The notes under the pieces: generated by a model
Database searches by the model: none
What the model was told of the DNA's origin: nothing
What the model saw: only the letters and a program-made list of their open reading frames with translations
Source of the DNA: Pseudomonas sp. MF4836
GTDB taxonomy: Bacteria > Pseudomonadota > Gammaproteobacteria > Pseudomonadales > Pseudomonadaceae
DNA length: 64,000 nucleotides
Assembly (NCBI RefSeq): GCF_002018875.1
Contig: NZ_MVOL01000006.1
Coordinates: 372,001 to 436,000, forward strand
Direction: 5' to 3'
Shown here: piece by piece, positions 49,113-57,954 of the stretch
Numbering within the stretch: the stretch's first letter is position 1
Layout: every line of letters starts with the position of its first letter
Program-made: the position numbers and the translations under genes

Positions 49113-49835
49113 TCAGTAATTCTCGAGCGTGGCGCTGGCCAAACCGGGAAAGTCTGTAATCAGGCTATCTACGCCGAAGTCGGCGAGCCTGCGCATCAGC
49201 GCGGGTTCGTTGACCGTCCACACCGACACATGCAACCCCTGACGCTGCGCGCGCTGCAGTCGTTCGGGGGTGCAGAGTGTCCAGTTCAACGCCAGAATCT
49301 CGCAACCATAGCTTTGTGCGACCTTCAACGGGTCGAGCCAGGCGTATTCGGCTACCAGTCCGCGTGACAGGTCCGGCGTCAGCTCTACCGCGGCCTTCAG
49401 CACTTCGCGCGAACTCGAGGTCACGGTGACCTTGTCCAGCAGCCCGAAACGCTGCGCCATCTCGCGAATCGCCAGGACCGTAGTCGCCGCCCGTGTACGC
49501 GAAGCGCTTTTGACTTCCAGCTGCCAGTGCTCGAACGCGCATTTCTCGAACAGCTCTTCCAGGCGCGGGATCGGGCAGGGGTTGACCCAGCCCGGGCCGC
49601 CCTTGCGCGCATCGTAGGTCACCAGTTCGGCAGCGGAGTGCTCAACCACCTTGCCGCGACGGTCAGTGGTGCGTTTGAGGGTCGGGTCGTGGATCACCAT
49701 CAACTCGCCGTCCATGGACAGGTGCAGATCGAGTTCGCAACGACGTACGCCGTGTTTCAGGCATTCCTGAAAGCTGGTCAGGGTGTTTTCCGGTGCTTCG
49801 CCTTTGGCGCCGCGATGGCCATAAATCAGGGTCAC
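49113..49835 (-). CDS. Glycerophosphodiester phosphodiesterase
   Basis: 240-residue cytoplasmic GDPD-family enzyme releasing glycerol-3-phosphate from deacylated phospholipids. Catalytic signatures are GHRGAKGEAPENTLTSF near the N-terminus, ELDLHLSMDGELMVIHDPTL (metal and His residues) and QLEVKS. No signal peptide is present, so it resembles UgpQ rather than periplasmic GlpQ. The gap to the PilZ gene upstream is about 50 bp on the same strand. Confidence 0.92.
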   Translation of the reverse strand: MTLIYGHRGAKGEAPENTLTSFQECLKHGVRRCELDLHLSMDGELMVIHDPTLKRTTDRRGKVVEHSAAELVTYDARKGGPGWVNPCPIPRLEELFEKCAFEHWQLEVKSASRTRAATTVLAIREMAQRFGLLDKVTVTSSSREVLKAAVELTPDLSRGLVAEYAWLDPLKVAQSYGCEILALNWTLCTPERLQRAQRQGLHVSVWTVNEPALMRRLADFGVDSLITDFPGLASATLENY

Positions 49836-49886
49836 GATTGCTCCTTCACGGAAAGTATTTCCATTCGATGGTGATTGCCAGGTAGA

Positions 49887-50474
49887 TCAATCCGGCGTCG
49901 GGTCGCTCTGTTCGCGCGCCAGGCGGCGTTCCTGTGCCTGTTTTTGCAGGATATAGCGCGCCAGGAGCTGGCGCTGGGCGTCGGTCAATGATTCGAACTC
50001 GGTGCCGATTTCGAAGTTGCCGAAGCTGCGGGGTTCGCAATGGGTGACCTTGGCCCGCAGCAGGAGGCCCAGGGCCTGGGGCATCAGCAACAGCTTCAGG
50101 GCCAGGTGGCTGCCGGCCGGGTAGGCGAGGTTATGTTCGAATTCGATGCCGCCTTCGGACAGTTTCACTCGCTGGGGTTCGCCAAACTTGCCGAGTACGG
50201 TCTGCGCCACCACTTGGCCGAGCAGGTCGATGCGCTTGTTCATCACTTTGAGGTAGCTGGCCAGGGTTCGATCACGCTCGCTGACCTGGCGCAGCAGATG
50301 CTGGGATTCGAACTCGCTCAAGTGCAATTCGCTGAGCAAATTGAACAGTGGCGAAGCATCCTGCAATACTTCCTTGCTCGCCGCGTCATGGGCGGACAAG
50401 GGGCTAATTTCCAGTGCGATCATGTCCTCGATACGGTAGTATTCGCGGCGATCTTCTTCATCTAATGTCGACAT
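49887..50474 (-). CDS. PilZ domain protein
   Basis: 195-residue cytoplasmic protein. The N-terminal DRREYYRIEDMIALEI carries the Arg-rich switch of PilZ c-di-GMP binding domains. A helical insert (about 40-90) precedes a beta-rich C-terminal part (RVKLSEGGIEFEHNL, IGTEFESLTDAQRQLLARYI). The canonical second PilZ motif (D/N)xSxxG appears as KLSEGG, so binding is plausible but not certain. It diverges from lolCDE. Confidence 0.8.
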   Translation of the reverse strand: MSTLDEEDRREYYRIEDMIALEISPLSAHDAASKEVLQDASPLFNLLSELHLSEFESQHLLRQVSERDRTLASYLKVMNKRIDLLGQVVAQTVLGKFGEPQRVKLSEGGIEFEHNLAYPAGSHLALKLLLMPQALGLLLRAKVTHCEPRSFGNFEIGTEFESLTDAQRQLLARYILQKQAQERRLAREQSDPTPD

Positions 50475-50568
50475 GGCGAACCCATGGTAGCGGCGGTGGT
50501 CTGAGTGTAAAGCTGCTTACCAAGCCCCGCCACAAGGACGTCTTCTTTTCCTCCGAACAAGCCCCGAC

Positions 50569-51819
50569 ATGTTCAGACCTCTCTTCGTATTTATTGGCAC
50601 GCGTTATACCCGTGCAAAGCGACGCAATCATTTTGTGTCATTCATTTCCCTGACCTCGATGATCGGACTCGCCCTCGGCGTAGTGGTGATGATTGTCGTG
50701 CTGTCGGTAATGAACGGCTTCGATCATGAGATGCGTACCCGCGTGCTGGGCATGGTGCCCCACGCGACCATCGAATCCGGTGAGCCTATCAGCGACTGGC
50801 AGGGCCTGGCGGATAAAGTCCGGCAGAACCCCAAGGTGCTGGCGGTTGCGCCCTTCACCCAGATGCAGGGCCTGCTGACCAACAACGGCCAGGTGCAGAA
50901 GGTGCTGCTCAACGGCATCGACCCGGCCCGCGAGCGGCAAGTTTCGATCATCGATAACTTCATGCAGCAGGGCAAACTGGACGACCTGGCGCCCGGCAGT
51001 TTCGGCATCGTCATCGGCGACAAGGCGGCGACCAAGCTCGGCGTCGGCCTGGGCGACAAGCTGACCTTTGTCGCGCCGGAAGTCACGGTGACCCCGGCCG
51101 GAATGTTCCCGCGGATGAAGCGCTTTACCGTGGTCGGTATTTTCCATGTCGGCGCCGGCGAGCTGGACGGTTACCTGGGGGTTACCAACCTTGAGGACCT
51201 GAGCCGACTGCACCGCTGGAAGCCGGACCAGATCCAGGGTCTGCGCTTGAAGTTCGATGACCTGTTCGAGGCGCCGCGCACTGCCTGGGAAATCGCCCAG
51301 CAGTTGGGTGAAAGCCACTACTACGCCCGTGACTGGACCCGCACCCACGGCAACCTGTATCAGGCCATCCGCATGGAAAAAGCCATGATCGGCCTGTTGT
51401 TGCTGCTGATCGTCGCGGTGGCCGCCTTCAACATCATTTCCACCCTGGTGATGGTGGTCAACGACAAGAAGGGCGATATCGCCATCCTGCGGACCCTGGG
51501 CGCGACCCCTGGCACGATCATGGCCATCTTTATGGTGCAGGGCACGGTGATCGGCGTGGTCGGTACATTGATCGGTGCGGTGGTCGGGATATTCGCCGCG
51601 CTGAATGTGAGTGCGGCGATATCGGCCCTCGAAGGCCTGATCGGACACAAATTCCTCAACGCCGACGTCTACTTCATCGATTACCTGCCGTCGCAGCTGA
51701 TGGCCGACGACGTGTTGATGGTCTGCGGCGCCGCGCTGGTCCTGAGTTTCCTCGCCACCCTGTATCCAGCCTGGCGTGCCGCGCGCACCCAGCCTGCGGA
51801 GGCGCTACGTTATGAGTGA
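50569..51819 (+). CDS. lolC: Lipoprotein-releasing ABC transporter permease LolC/LolE-like, first copy
   Basis: 416-residue inner-membrane permease of the LolCDE complex that extracts mature lipoproteins for LolA. Four membrane helices: about 25-47, 270-295, 320-345 and 380-400. A large periplasmic domain lies between the first two. RYTRAKRRNHFVSFISLTSMIGLALGV is the LolC/E N-terminal pattern. It is named lolC by operon position. Its stop overlaps lolD by eight bases, so translation is likely coupled. Confidence 0.94.
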   Translation: MFRPLFVFIGTRYTRAKRRNHFVSFISLTSMIGLALGVVVMIVVLSVMNGFDHEMRTRVLGMVPHATIESGEPISDWQGLADKVRQNPKVLAVAPFTQMQGLLTNNGQVQKVLLNGIDPARERQVSIIDNFMQQGKLDDLAPGSFGIVIGDKAATKLGVGLGDKLTFVAPEVTVTPAGMFPRMKRFTVVGIFHVGAGELDGYLGVTNLEDLSRLHRWKPDQIQGLRLKFDDLFEAPRTAWEIAQQLGESHYYARDWTRTHGNLYQAIRMEKAMIGLLLLLIVAVAAFNIISTLVMVVNDKKGDIAILRTLGATPGTIMAIFMVQGTVIGVVGTLIGAVVGIFAALNVSAAISALEGLIGHKFLNADVYFIDYLPSQLMADDVLMVCGAALVLSFLATLYPAWRAARTQPAEALRYE

Positions 51820-52510
51820 GTTGGGCATGAGTGAAAAAGCAATCTTGAGCTGCCGCGATCTGGGTAAGTCCTATGACGAAGGCCCGGAATCAGTCGTGGT
51901 GTTGTCCGGCCTGCAGCTGGAGCTGCACCCGGGCGAGCGCGTGGCCATTGTCGGGACGTCCGGCTCGGGCAAAAGTACCTTGCTCAACCTGCTGGGTGGT
52001 CTGGATACGCCTTCCAAGGGCAGTGTCTGGCTCGACGGTGAAGAGCTTTCAGCGTTGAGCGAGAAAAAGCGCGGCCTGTTGCGTAACCGCTCCCTGGGCT
52101 TCGTCTATCAGTTCCACCACTTGCTGGCGGAGTTCACCGCGCTGGAAAACGTCTGCATGCCGCTGCTGATCGGCAAGACCGCGATCCCGGAGGCCCGCCA
52201 GCGTGCCACGGCGTTGCTGGAGCGGGTCGGGTTGGGTCACCGCCTGGAACACAAACCGGCCGAGCTCTCGGGCGGCGAGCGTCAGCGCGTGGCCATTGCC
52301 CGCGCCCTGGTCAACCAGCCGGGCCTGGTGATGCTCGACGAGCCCACCGGCAACCTCGATTCGCACACTGCCCAAGGCATTCAGGACTTGATGCTGGAAC
52401 TCAGCACCTCGATGCGCACGGCGTTCCTGGTGGTAACTCACGACATGAACCTGGCTCGGCAGATGGACCGCGTACTGCACTTGCAAGAAGGCCATCTGGT
52501 CGCGATTTGA
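51812..52510 (+). CDS. lolD: Lipoprotein-releasing ABC ATPase LolD
   Basis: ATPase of LolCDE, 232 residues. Walker A is VGTSGSGKSTLLNLLGGLD, the LolD-specific FVYQFHHLLAEFTALENV follows, the signature is LSGGERQRVAIARALV, and Walker B is VMLDEPTGNLD. The start at 51812 lies inside the end of lolC and is preceded by GGAGGCGCTACGTT. A second ATG five codons on could also be used. It is followed by lolE after 72 bp. Confidence 0.95.
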   Translation: MSELGMSEKAILSCRDLGKSYDEGPESVVVLSGLQLELHPGERVAIVGTSGSGKSTLLNLLGGLDTPSKGSVWLDGEELSALSEKKRGLLRNRSLGFVYQFHHLLAEFTALENVCMPLLIGKTAIPEARQRATALLERVGLGHRLEHKPAELSGGERQRVAIARALVNQPGLVMLDEPTGNLDSHTAQGIQDLMLELSTSMRTAFLVVTHDMNLARQMDRVLHLQEGHLVAI

Positions 52511-52582
52511 TGCGGCCGCACACGGCGCTGGCGGCTACACCTGCCGGCGCCGGGTTTTTAATTTTTCTACGGTGCCTCGCCC

Positions 52583-53827
52583 ATGTTCAGACCGTTATCG
52601 ATCTTTATCGGCGCGCGCTATACCCGCGCCAAGCGTCGCAATCGCTTCGTTTCCTTTATCTCGATGACCTCGATGATCGGCCTCGCCCTCGGTGTGCTGG
52701 CGATGATCGTGGTGCTGTCGGTGATGAACGGCTTCCAGCGCGAAATGAGCTCGCGCATCCTCGGTATGGTGCCCCACGCCACCATCGTGGGCGTCAAGCC
52801 GATCGATGACTGGCAGCCCGTCGCCGCTGCTGCGCTAAAAAATCCTGAAGTCACCGCCGCCGTGCCCTTCACCGAGATGGAAGGGATGCTGTCGTACAAG
52901 GGCGCGATGCAGCCGATCCAGATCAGCGGCATCGACCCGGCCCAGGAAGGCAAGGTGTCGATCGTTGCCCAGCATATCGTCCAGGGTCGCCTGGAAGACC
53001 TCAAGCCCGGCGAGTTTGGGGTGGTGATCGGTGAAATCACCGCACGGCGCTTTCGCTTGAATGTCGGCGACAAGCTGACCCTGATCGTGCCCGAAGTCAG
53101 CAGCGCTCCAGGCGGTATTACGCCGCGCATGCAGCGCCTGAACGTGGTCGGCGTGTTCAAGGTCGGGGCCGAGCTGGACGGCTCCATGGGCCTGATCCAC
53201 GTGGCCGACGCGGCCGAGATGCAACGCTGGCAGCCCAATCAGGTGCAGAGCGTGCGGCTGGCGGTCAAGGATCTGTACGCTGCGCCGCAAGTCTCCAGTG
53301 ACATCGCCAAGGGCCTCGGCGCTGACTTCAAGGCCGACGACTGGACCCACACCCAGGGCAGTCTGTTCAGCGCAATGAAGATGGAAAAGACCATGATCGG
53401 CCTGCTGTTGCTGATGATCGTCGCCGTGGCGGCCTTCAACATCATCGCGACGCTGATCATGGTGGTGAACGACAAAGGCGCGGATATCGCGATCCTGCGT
53501 ACCATCGGCGCCACGCCACGGCAGATCATGGCGATCTTCATGGTCCAGGGCACGGTGATCGGGATTGTCGGCACGTTGATCGGTGGTGTGCTCGGTGTGA
53601 TTGCGGCGTTGAACGTGAGCGAACTGGTGGGCTGGCTGGAGCGGATCAGCGGCCAGCATATCTTCAGTTCCGACGTGTACTTCGTCAGCAACCTGCCTTC
53701 CGAGCTGCAAGGCGGCGATGTGGCGCTGATCTGTGGTGCCGGCTTCGTCCTGAGCTTCCTGGCCACGGTGTACCCGGCCTGGCGCGCGTCCAAGGTCGAA
53801 CCGGCGCATGCGTTGCGTTATTCCTGA
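52583..53827 (+). CDS. lolE: Lipoprotein-releasing ABC transporter permease, second copy (LolE)
   Basis: 414-residue paralogue of the lolC product with the same four-helix, one large periplasmic loop layout. The two share long identical stretches at both ends (RYTRAKRRN, MTSMIGLALGV, MEKTMIGLLLLMIVAVAAFNII, FLATVYPAWRA). It pairs with LolC as the asymmetric permease core. Ends 28 bp before the convergent copS. Confidence 0.94.
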   Translation: MFRPLSIFIGARYTRAKRRNRFVSFISMTSMIGLALGVLAMIVVLSVMNGFQREMSSRILGMVPHATIVGVKPIDDWQPVAAAALKNPEVTAAVPFTEMEGMLSYKGAMQPIQISGIDPAQEGKVSIVAQHIVQGRLEDLKPGEFGVVIGEITARRFRLNVGDKLTLIVPEVSSAPGGITPRMQRLNVVGVFKVGAELDGSMGLIHVADAAEMQRWQPNQVQSVRLAVKDLYAAPQVSSDIAKGLGADFKADDWTHTQGSLFSAMKMEKTMIGLLLLMIVAVAAFNIIATLIMVVNDKGADIAILRTIGATPRQIMAIFMVQGTVIGIVGTLIGGVLGVIAALNVSELVGWLERISGQHIFSSDVYFVSNLPSELQGGDVALICGAGFVLSFLATVYPAWRASKVEPAHALRYS

Positions 53828-53854
53828 GGCTTGAGGCCGTTATGCCGGCCGGGG

Positions 53855-55216
53855 TCAGTCCCTGGTCGGCAGCTCGATCACAAACCGGGTCCAGGCACTG
53901 CCTGATTCGCAATGAATCTGCCCGCCATGGGCGCGGATGATCGACTGGGTAATCGCCAGCCCCAACCCCGCATGTTCACTGCTGCCTTCACGGCGCGCCG
54001 GATCGGCGCGATAGAAACGGTCGAACAGGCGCGGCAGCAGTTCCGGGGCAATCCCCGTGCCGCTGTTCTCTATGCTCAGTCGCAGCCCGCCAGGTGTCTC
54101 CTCGATGCTTACCCGAACCCGCCCTCCGGCCGGGGTGAAGCGCAGAGCATTGTCCAGCAGGTTGGACAGGGCCCGCCGCAGCATGCTGCGGTCGCCATTC
54201 AGGCGCGCCGTGCCTTCGCGGGTCAGGCTGACCTGCACGTCTTCCGCCAGGGGGGCGTAAAACTCCAGCAGCATGTCGGCCTCGTCCGCCAGCTCCAGGG
54301 CTTCACGCCGTGGGGTCAGCAGGCCGTGGTCGGCCTTGGCCAGGTACAGCATGTCGTTGACCAGTTGCGCCATCCATTGCAGCTCTTCGAGGTTGCTGTG
54401 CAGCGCTTCGCGGTAATCTTCCAGCGCGCGCGGGCGGGTGAGGGTGACCTGGGTGTGGGTCAGCAGGTTGGACAGCGGCGTGCGCAGCTCATGGGCAATG
54501 TCGGCAGAAAAGGCCGATAGCCGCTGAAATGAATCATCCAGGCGCCCGAGCATGTCATTGAAGGTGCGCGCCAGATTGGCCAGTTCGGCGGGCATCTGGT
54601 CCTGGGGCAGGCGTTGGGTCAGCGAGCTGGCAGACACCCCGGCGGCGACTTCACTCATACGCCGCAATGGGCGCAGGCCGCTGCGGGCAGCCCAGGCGCC
54701 GAGCACCGCAGTGGCCAGCGCCGAGAGGCCCACGGTCAGCCAGATCAGGTGTTGCATGCGCTGCAGGAAATGCTGGTGATGGGTGATGTCGAGCATCAGG
54801 GTCAATGTGGCCGAGTGCGGATTGTCCGGTTCTAGCGCGACGCTGTACACGCGGTAGGCGTTGTCTGCGTCATGCAGGCTGTGCAAGTTGCCGTCCATCG
54901 GCGCGGGCATGCTCAGGTTCGCGGCGCTGTCGAACCAGGTTTGCTCGTCCGGACCCTGGACGCGCAGCGCCAGGTCTGGCTGATGGCTGAGCTCAGCCTG
55001 CAACTGATGCTTGCGCTCGGCAAACCGCTGGATGTCACTGGCGCCTTGCAGTGCGCTACGCAAGGTCATCAGCTTGCTGTCCAGTAATTGCTGGTCGAGT
55101 TCGATGAAGTGGGCTTCACTGGCGCGGCTGAACAGCACCCCGGCGAGCAGCGAAACCACGGCGGTGCACGCTGCAAACAGCAGCGCCAGGCGGCCACTCA
55201 ACGACAGCCGGCGCAT
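53855..55216 (-). CDS. copS: Copper-responsive sensor histidine kinase (CopS/CusS type)
   Basis: 453-residue inner-membrane kinase with membrane segments at about 10-30 and 155-177. The periplasmic sensor domain lies between and is His-containing near the second helix (DITHHQHF). HAMP follows (LRPLRRMSEVAAGVSASSL). Phospho-acceptor His242 is in SADIAHELRTPLSNLL. The ATPase domain has NLLDNALRFTP and GLGLAITQSI. It overlaps copR by one base. Copper sensing is inferred from the adjacent CopR box and cupredoxin gene. Confidence 0.9.
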   Translation of the reverse strand: MRRLSLSGRLALLFAACTAVVSLLAGVLFSRASEAHFIELDQQLLDSKLMTLRSALQGASDIQRFAERKHQLQAELSHQPDLALRVQGPDEQTWFDSAANLSMPAPMDGNLHSLHDADNAYRVYSVALEPDNPHSATLTLMLDITHHQHFLQRMQHLIWLTVGLSALATAVLGAWAARSGLRPLRRMSEVAAGVSASSLTQRLPQDQMPAELANLARTFNDMLGRLDDSFQRLSAFSADIAHELRTPLSNLLTHTQVTLTRPRALEDYREALHSNLEELQWMAQLVNDMLYLAKADHGLLTPRREALELADEADMLLEFYAPLAEDVQVSLTREGTARLNGDRSMLRRALSNLLDNALRFTPAGGRVRVSIEETPGGLRLSIENSGTGIAPELLPRLFDRFYRADPARREGSSEHAGLGLAITQSIIRAHGGQIHCESGSAWTRFVIELPTRD

Positions 55217-55896
55217 CAGGCCTGGCGCTCTTCAAGCACATAGCCCATGCCGCGCACGGTGTGGATCAGCTTGTTGGGGTAGTCGTCATCGATCTTCAGG
55301 CGCAGGCGCCGAATCGCGACTTCGATGACGTTGGTGTCGCTGTCGAAATTCATGTCCCAGACCTGGGAGGCGATCAGTGATTTGGGCAACACCTCGCCCT
55401 GGCGTCGCAGGAGCATTTCCAGCAGGGAGAATTCTTTGGCGGTCAGGTCGATGCGCTGGCCGTCGCGTTCGACTCTGCGGCGGATCAAGTCCAGGCGCAG
55501 GTCGGCCAGTTGCAGGCTGGTTTCCTGCGGGGCGGCGCTGCCACGTCGCAGCAGGCTGCGGACCCGGGCCAGCAGTTCAGAGAAGGCAAAGGGTTTGACT
55601 AGGTAGTCGTCGGCCCCCAGTTCCAGGCCGTGGACCCGGTCTTGCACGGCATCGCGGGCGGTGAGGAACAGTACCGGCGTATCGAGCCCGGCGGCGCGCA
55701 CGGCCTGGAGAATCTGCCAGCCGTCGCGCCCCGGCAGCATCACGTCAAGGATCAACAGTGCGTAATCGCCGGTCAGCGCCAGATGTTGGCCGCTGGTGCC
55801 GTCGGCCACCAGCTCGGTACAGAAGCCGGCCTCGCTCAGGCCCTGGCGCAAGTAATGGCCGGTTTTCGGTTGGTCTTCGACGATCAGCAGTTTCAT
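55216..55896 (-). CDS. copR: Copper-responsive response regulator (CopR/CusR type)
   Basis: 226-residue OmpR-family regulator. The receiver domain has phospho-Asp51 in LILDVMLPGRDGW and switch residues LFLTARD and LVKPFAFSELLARV. The C-terminal winged helix has LTAKEFSLLEMLLRRQGEVLPKSLIASQVWDM and DTNVIEVAIRRLRLKID. The start ATG at 55896 faces a CopR box 60 bp away and a divergent cupredoxin gene. Confidence 0.93.
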   Translation of the reverse strand: MKLLIVEDQPKTGHYLRQGLSEAGFCTELVADGTSGQHLALTGDYALLILDVMLPGRDGWQILQAVRAAGLDTPVLFLTARDAVQDRVHGLELGADDYLVKPFAFSELLARVRSLLRRGSAAPQETSLQLADLRLDLIRRRVERDGQRIDLTAKEFSLLEMLLRRQGEVLPKSLIASQVWDMNFDSDTNVIEVAIRRLRLKIDDDYPNKLIHTVRGMGYVLEERQA

Positions 55897-55958
55897 GGGC
55901 GACTCGTGGCAAACGTAACGGCTGCTTTATACCTTGGGTGGTTGCAAGGTGGCGCAAG

Positions 55959-55974
55959 CTGACAAAGTTGTAAT
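55959..55974. promoter_or_regulatory. CopR box between copR and the cupredoxin gene
   Basis: CTGACAAAGTTGTAAT matches the P. aeruginosa CopR motif CTGACA-N5-GTAAT exactly, as I recall it. It sits in the divergent region and could control both directions. Confidence 0.82.
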
Positions 55975-56051
55975 CTAGCAGTCAGCTGGCTGGCAGCGGC
56001 GCGGCGTTAGAGTTTCCCACAAGCTGAATGTAATCGTGTTGGAGTGTGACT

Positions 56052-56624
56052 ATGGCGTTGGCAAGAAAGCACCTTTTAACCCCGCTGCTAGTGGCCGGCT
56101 GTTTGCTGGTCTTGAGTGGCCCGGCACCGGCTTCGCCGGCCCAGGGCTATGATTTCGGCCAGCCGGCCGCTGCATCCAAGGCTACACGCACGGTGGAAGT
56201 GGTGATGGGGGATATGTCGTTCGATCCCAAGGCGCTGCAGATCAGGGCCGGTGAGACCGTGCGTTTTGTGCTGATCAACAAGGGGCAGTTGCTGCACGAG
56301 TTCAACCTGGGCAATGCGGCGATGCACGCCGAACACCAGCAGGAAATGCTCAAGATGCAGCAGAGCGGAATGCTCACCCCTACGGCCATGAACAGCATGC
56401 CCGCCGGGGCCATGGACCATTCAGCCATGGGCCATGGGTCGATGCCGGGCATGGATCATCAGGCCGTGATGAAACACGACGACCCCAACAGCGTGCTGGT
56501 GGAGCCGGGCAAGACTGCGGAATTGACCTGGACCTTCAGCAAGGCCGGCAGCCTGGAGTTCGCCTGCAATATCCCGGGGCATTATCAGGCGGGCATGGTC
56601 GGCAAGCTGACCGTCAGCCAGTAA
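56052..56624 (+). CDS. Periplasmic cupredoxin with Met/His-rich insert
   Basis: 190-residue exported protein with signal peptide at about 1-30. The mature part is a plastocyanin-like domain with type 1 copper ligands: His in LLHEFNLG, then Cys, His and Met in FACNIPGHYQAGM. Between them (about residues 97-145) is an insert rich in Met and His, with repeated MDH, MGHGSM and PGMDH segments, likely to bind additional copper. The start at 56052 (MALARKHLL) follows GGAGTGTGACT. It is next to copRS and a CopR box, so a role in copper handling is well supported. Confidence 0.9.
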   Translation: MALARKHLLTPLLVAGCLLVLSGPAPASPAQGYDFGQPAAASKATRTVEVVMGDMSFDPKALQIRAGETVRFVLINKGQLLHEFNLGNAAMHAEHQQEMLKMQQSGMLTPTAMNSMPAGAMDHSAMGHGSMPGMDHQAVMKHDDPNSVLVEPGKTAELTWTFSKAGSLEFACNIPGHYQAGMVGKLTVSQ

Positions 56625-56657
56625 GCGCCGGGGGCTCAAGGCGCGAGCAAAGGCTGG

Positions 56658-56663
56658 TAGAAT
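56658..56663 (+). promoter_or_regulatory. Possible -10 element for queF
   Basis: TAGAAT followed by CGCCTG, 28 bp before queF. No -35 was seen. Confidence 0.4.
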
Positions 56664-56691
56664 CGCCTGATTCTTCAGTCAGGTTTCCGCC

Positions 56692-57522
56692 ATGCATCCC
56701 GCAGCCGAACATTCGCCGCTGGGCAAGTCCAGTGAATACGTCTCTACCTACACCCCGTCCTTGCTGTTCCCGATTCCACGGGCGGCCAAGTGGGCCGAGC
56801 TGGGCCTGAGCGCCGAGACCCTGCCTTATAAGGGCGTGGACTTCTGGAATTGCTTCGAGCTGTCCTGGTTGCTGCCTTCTGGCAAGCCCGTGGTGGCGAT
56901 CGGCGAGTTCAGCATTCCCGCGGACTCGCCGAATATCATCGAATCCAAGTCGTTCAAGCTCTACCTCAATTCGCTGAACCAGACGTCGTTCGCCGATCGC
57001 CAGAGCCTCGAGGAAACCCTGCGCCGCGATTTGTCGGCCGCTGCCGGCAAGCCGGTGGGGGTGCGTGTTCGCAGCTTGGGCGAGGTCGAGGCCGAAGGCG
57101 TGGTGGCGTTACCCGGGACCTGCATCGACGAGTTGGATATCAGTGTCAGCAGTTATGAGCATCCGCGTCCGGAGCTGCTGCGCTGCGATCCGTCACGTGT
57201 CATTGAAGAGAGCGTGCACAGCCATCTGCTGAAATCCAACTGCCCGGTCACCAGCCAACCGGACTGGGGCAGTGTGGTGGTGGAGTACCGCGGTGCGGCG
57301 CTGGACCATGCGAGTTTGCTGGCGTACCTGGTGAGCTTCCGCCAGCACTCGGATTTCCACGAGCAGTGCGTGGAGCGGATCTTCCTTGACCTGCAGCGCC
57401 TGTTGCAGCCGGAGAAGCTGACGGTCTATGCGCGCTACGTGCGCCGTGGCGGGCTGGATATCAACCCGTACCGCAGCACCGAAACGGCGCAATTCCCCAA
57501 CTTCAGGCTGGTGCGTCAGTAA
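56692..57522 (+). CDS. queF: NADPH-dependent 7-cyano-7-deazaguanine reductase
   Basis: Reduces preQ0 to preQ1 in queuosine biosynthesis. 276 residues, the bimodular long form. The N-terminal module carries the ESKSFKLYLNS substrate motif (about 84-94). The C-terminal module has nucleophilic Cys184 and Asp191 in KSNCPVTSQPDWG. No riboswitch is evident in the 68-bp gap upstream. Confidence 0.96.
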   Translation: MHPAAEHSPLGKSSEYVSTYTPSLLFPIPRAAKWAELGLSAETLPYKGVDFWNCFELSWLLPSGKPVVAIGEFSIPADSPNIIESKSFKLYLNSLNQTSFADRQSLEETLRRDLSAAAGKPVGVRVRSLGEVEAEGVVALPGTCIDELDISVSSYEHPRPELLRCDPSRVIEESVHSHLLKSNCPVTSQPDWGSVVVEYRGAALDHASLLAYLVSFRQHSDFHEQCVERIFLDLQRLLQPEKLTVYARYVRRGGLDINPYRSTETAQFPNFRLVRQ

Positions 57523-57523
57523 T

Positions 57524-57554
57524 AAAAAGCCCCGCTTATTGAGCGGGGCTTTTT
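57524..57554. terminator. Bidirectional terminator between queF and the DUF4404 gene
   Basis: AAAAAGCCCCGCT - TATTG - AGCGGGGCTTTTT. Confidence 0.92.
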
Positions 57555-57567
57555 TGTTTGATGCCGT

Positions 57568-57831
57568 TCAGATTCCGATGTTGCCGAGGGTCTGCACAAT
57601 GTTGCGCAAGGTTCCGGCAATGGCGGGGTGTTCAAGCTCGAAGCGTTCGACGGCAAGGTTGACGCCGTCGGCGAGGCTGGAGTCCTGGGTGGCATTCTCG
57701 AGTTTGATTTCCAGTTCGATCTGTTGCATCAGATCTTGCAGATTGTCGCGCTCGGCTTGCGAAAGCGGAGGGTTCTGCTCCAATTGCTCGCGCAGGGTAT
57801 CGAGTTGTTCTTGCAGTTCGCGGGCAGGCAT
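57568..57831 (-). CDS. DUF4404 family protein
   Basis: Small 87-residue helical protein of unknown function. The N-terminal coiled-coil region (ELQEQLDTLREQLEQNPPLSQ) is followed by a conserved C-terminal AVERFELEHPAIAGTLRNIV, the DUF4404 hallmark. GGGAGAACGCC precedes the ATG. It lies downstream of the phosphonatase-like gene on the same strand with a 123-bp gap. Confidence 0.88.
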   Translation of the reverse strand: MPARELQEQLDTLREQLEQNPPLSQAERDNLQDLMQQIELEIKLENATQDSSLADGVNLAVERFELEHPAIAGTLRNIVQTLGNIGI

Positions 57832-57954
57832 GGCGTTCTCCCTTTATTGATAGGCACAGGCATGGACCGCGGCACTGAGCTAAAGGTCCATGGCCAGGCT
57901 GTTAGAGTAATCCACTCCCACGTGCGCTGCATGATCTCGATCAACGAGGGTATG

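Noticed and set aside
56625..56691. preQ1 riboswitch before queF
   Set aside because: Only 67 bp separate the genes, and no preQ1-I type stem with an A-rich tail is visible.
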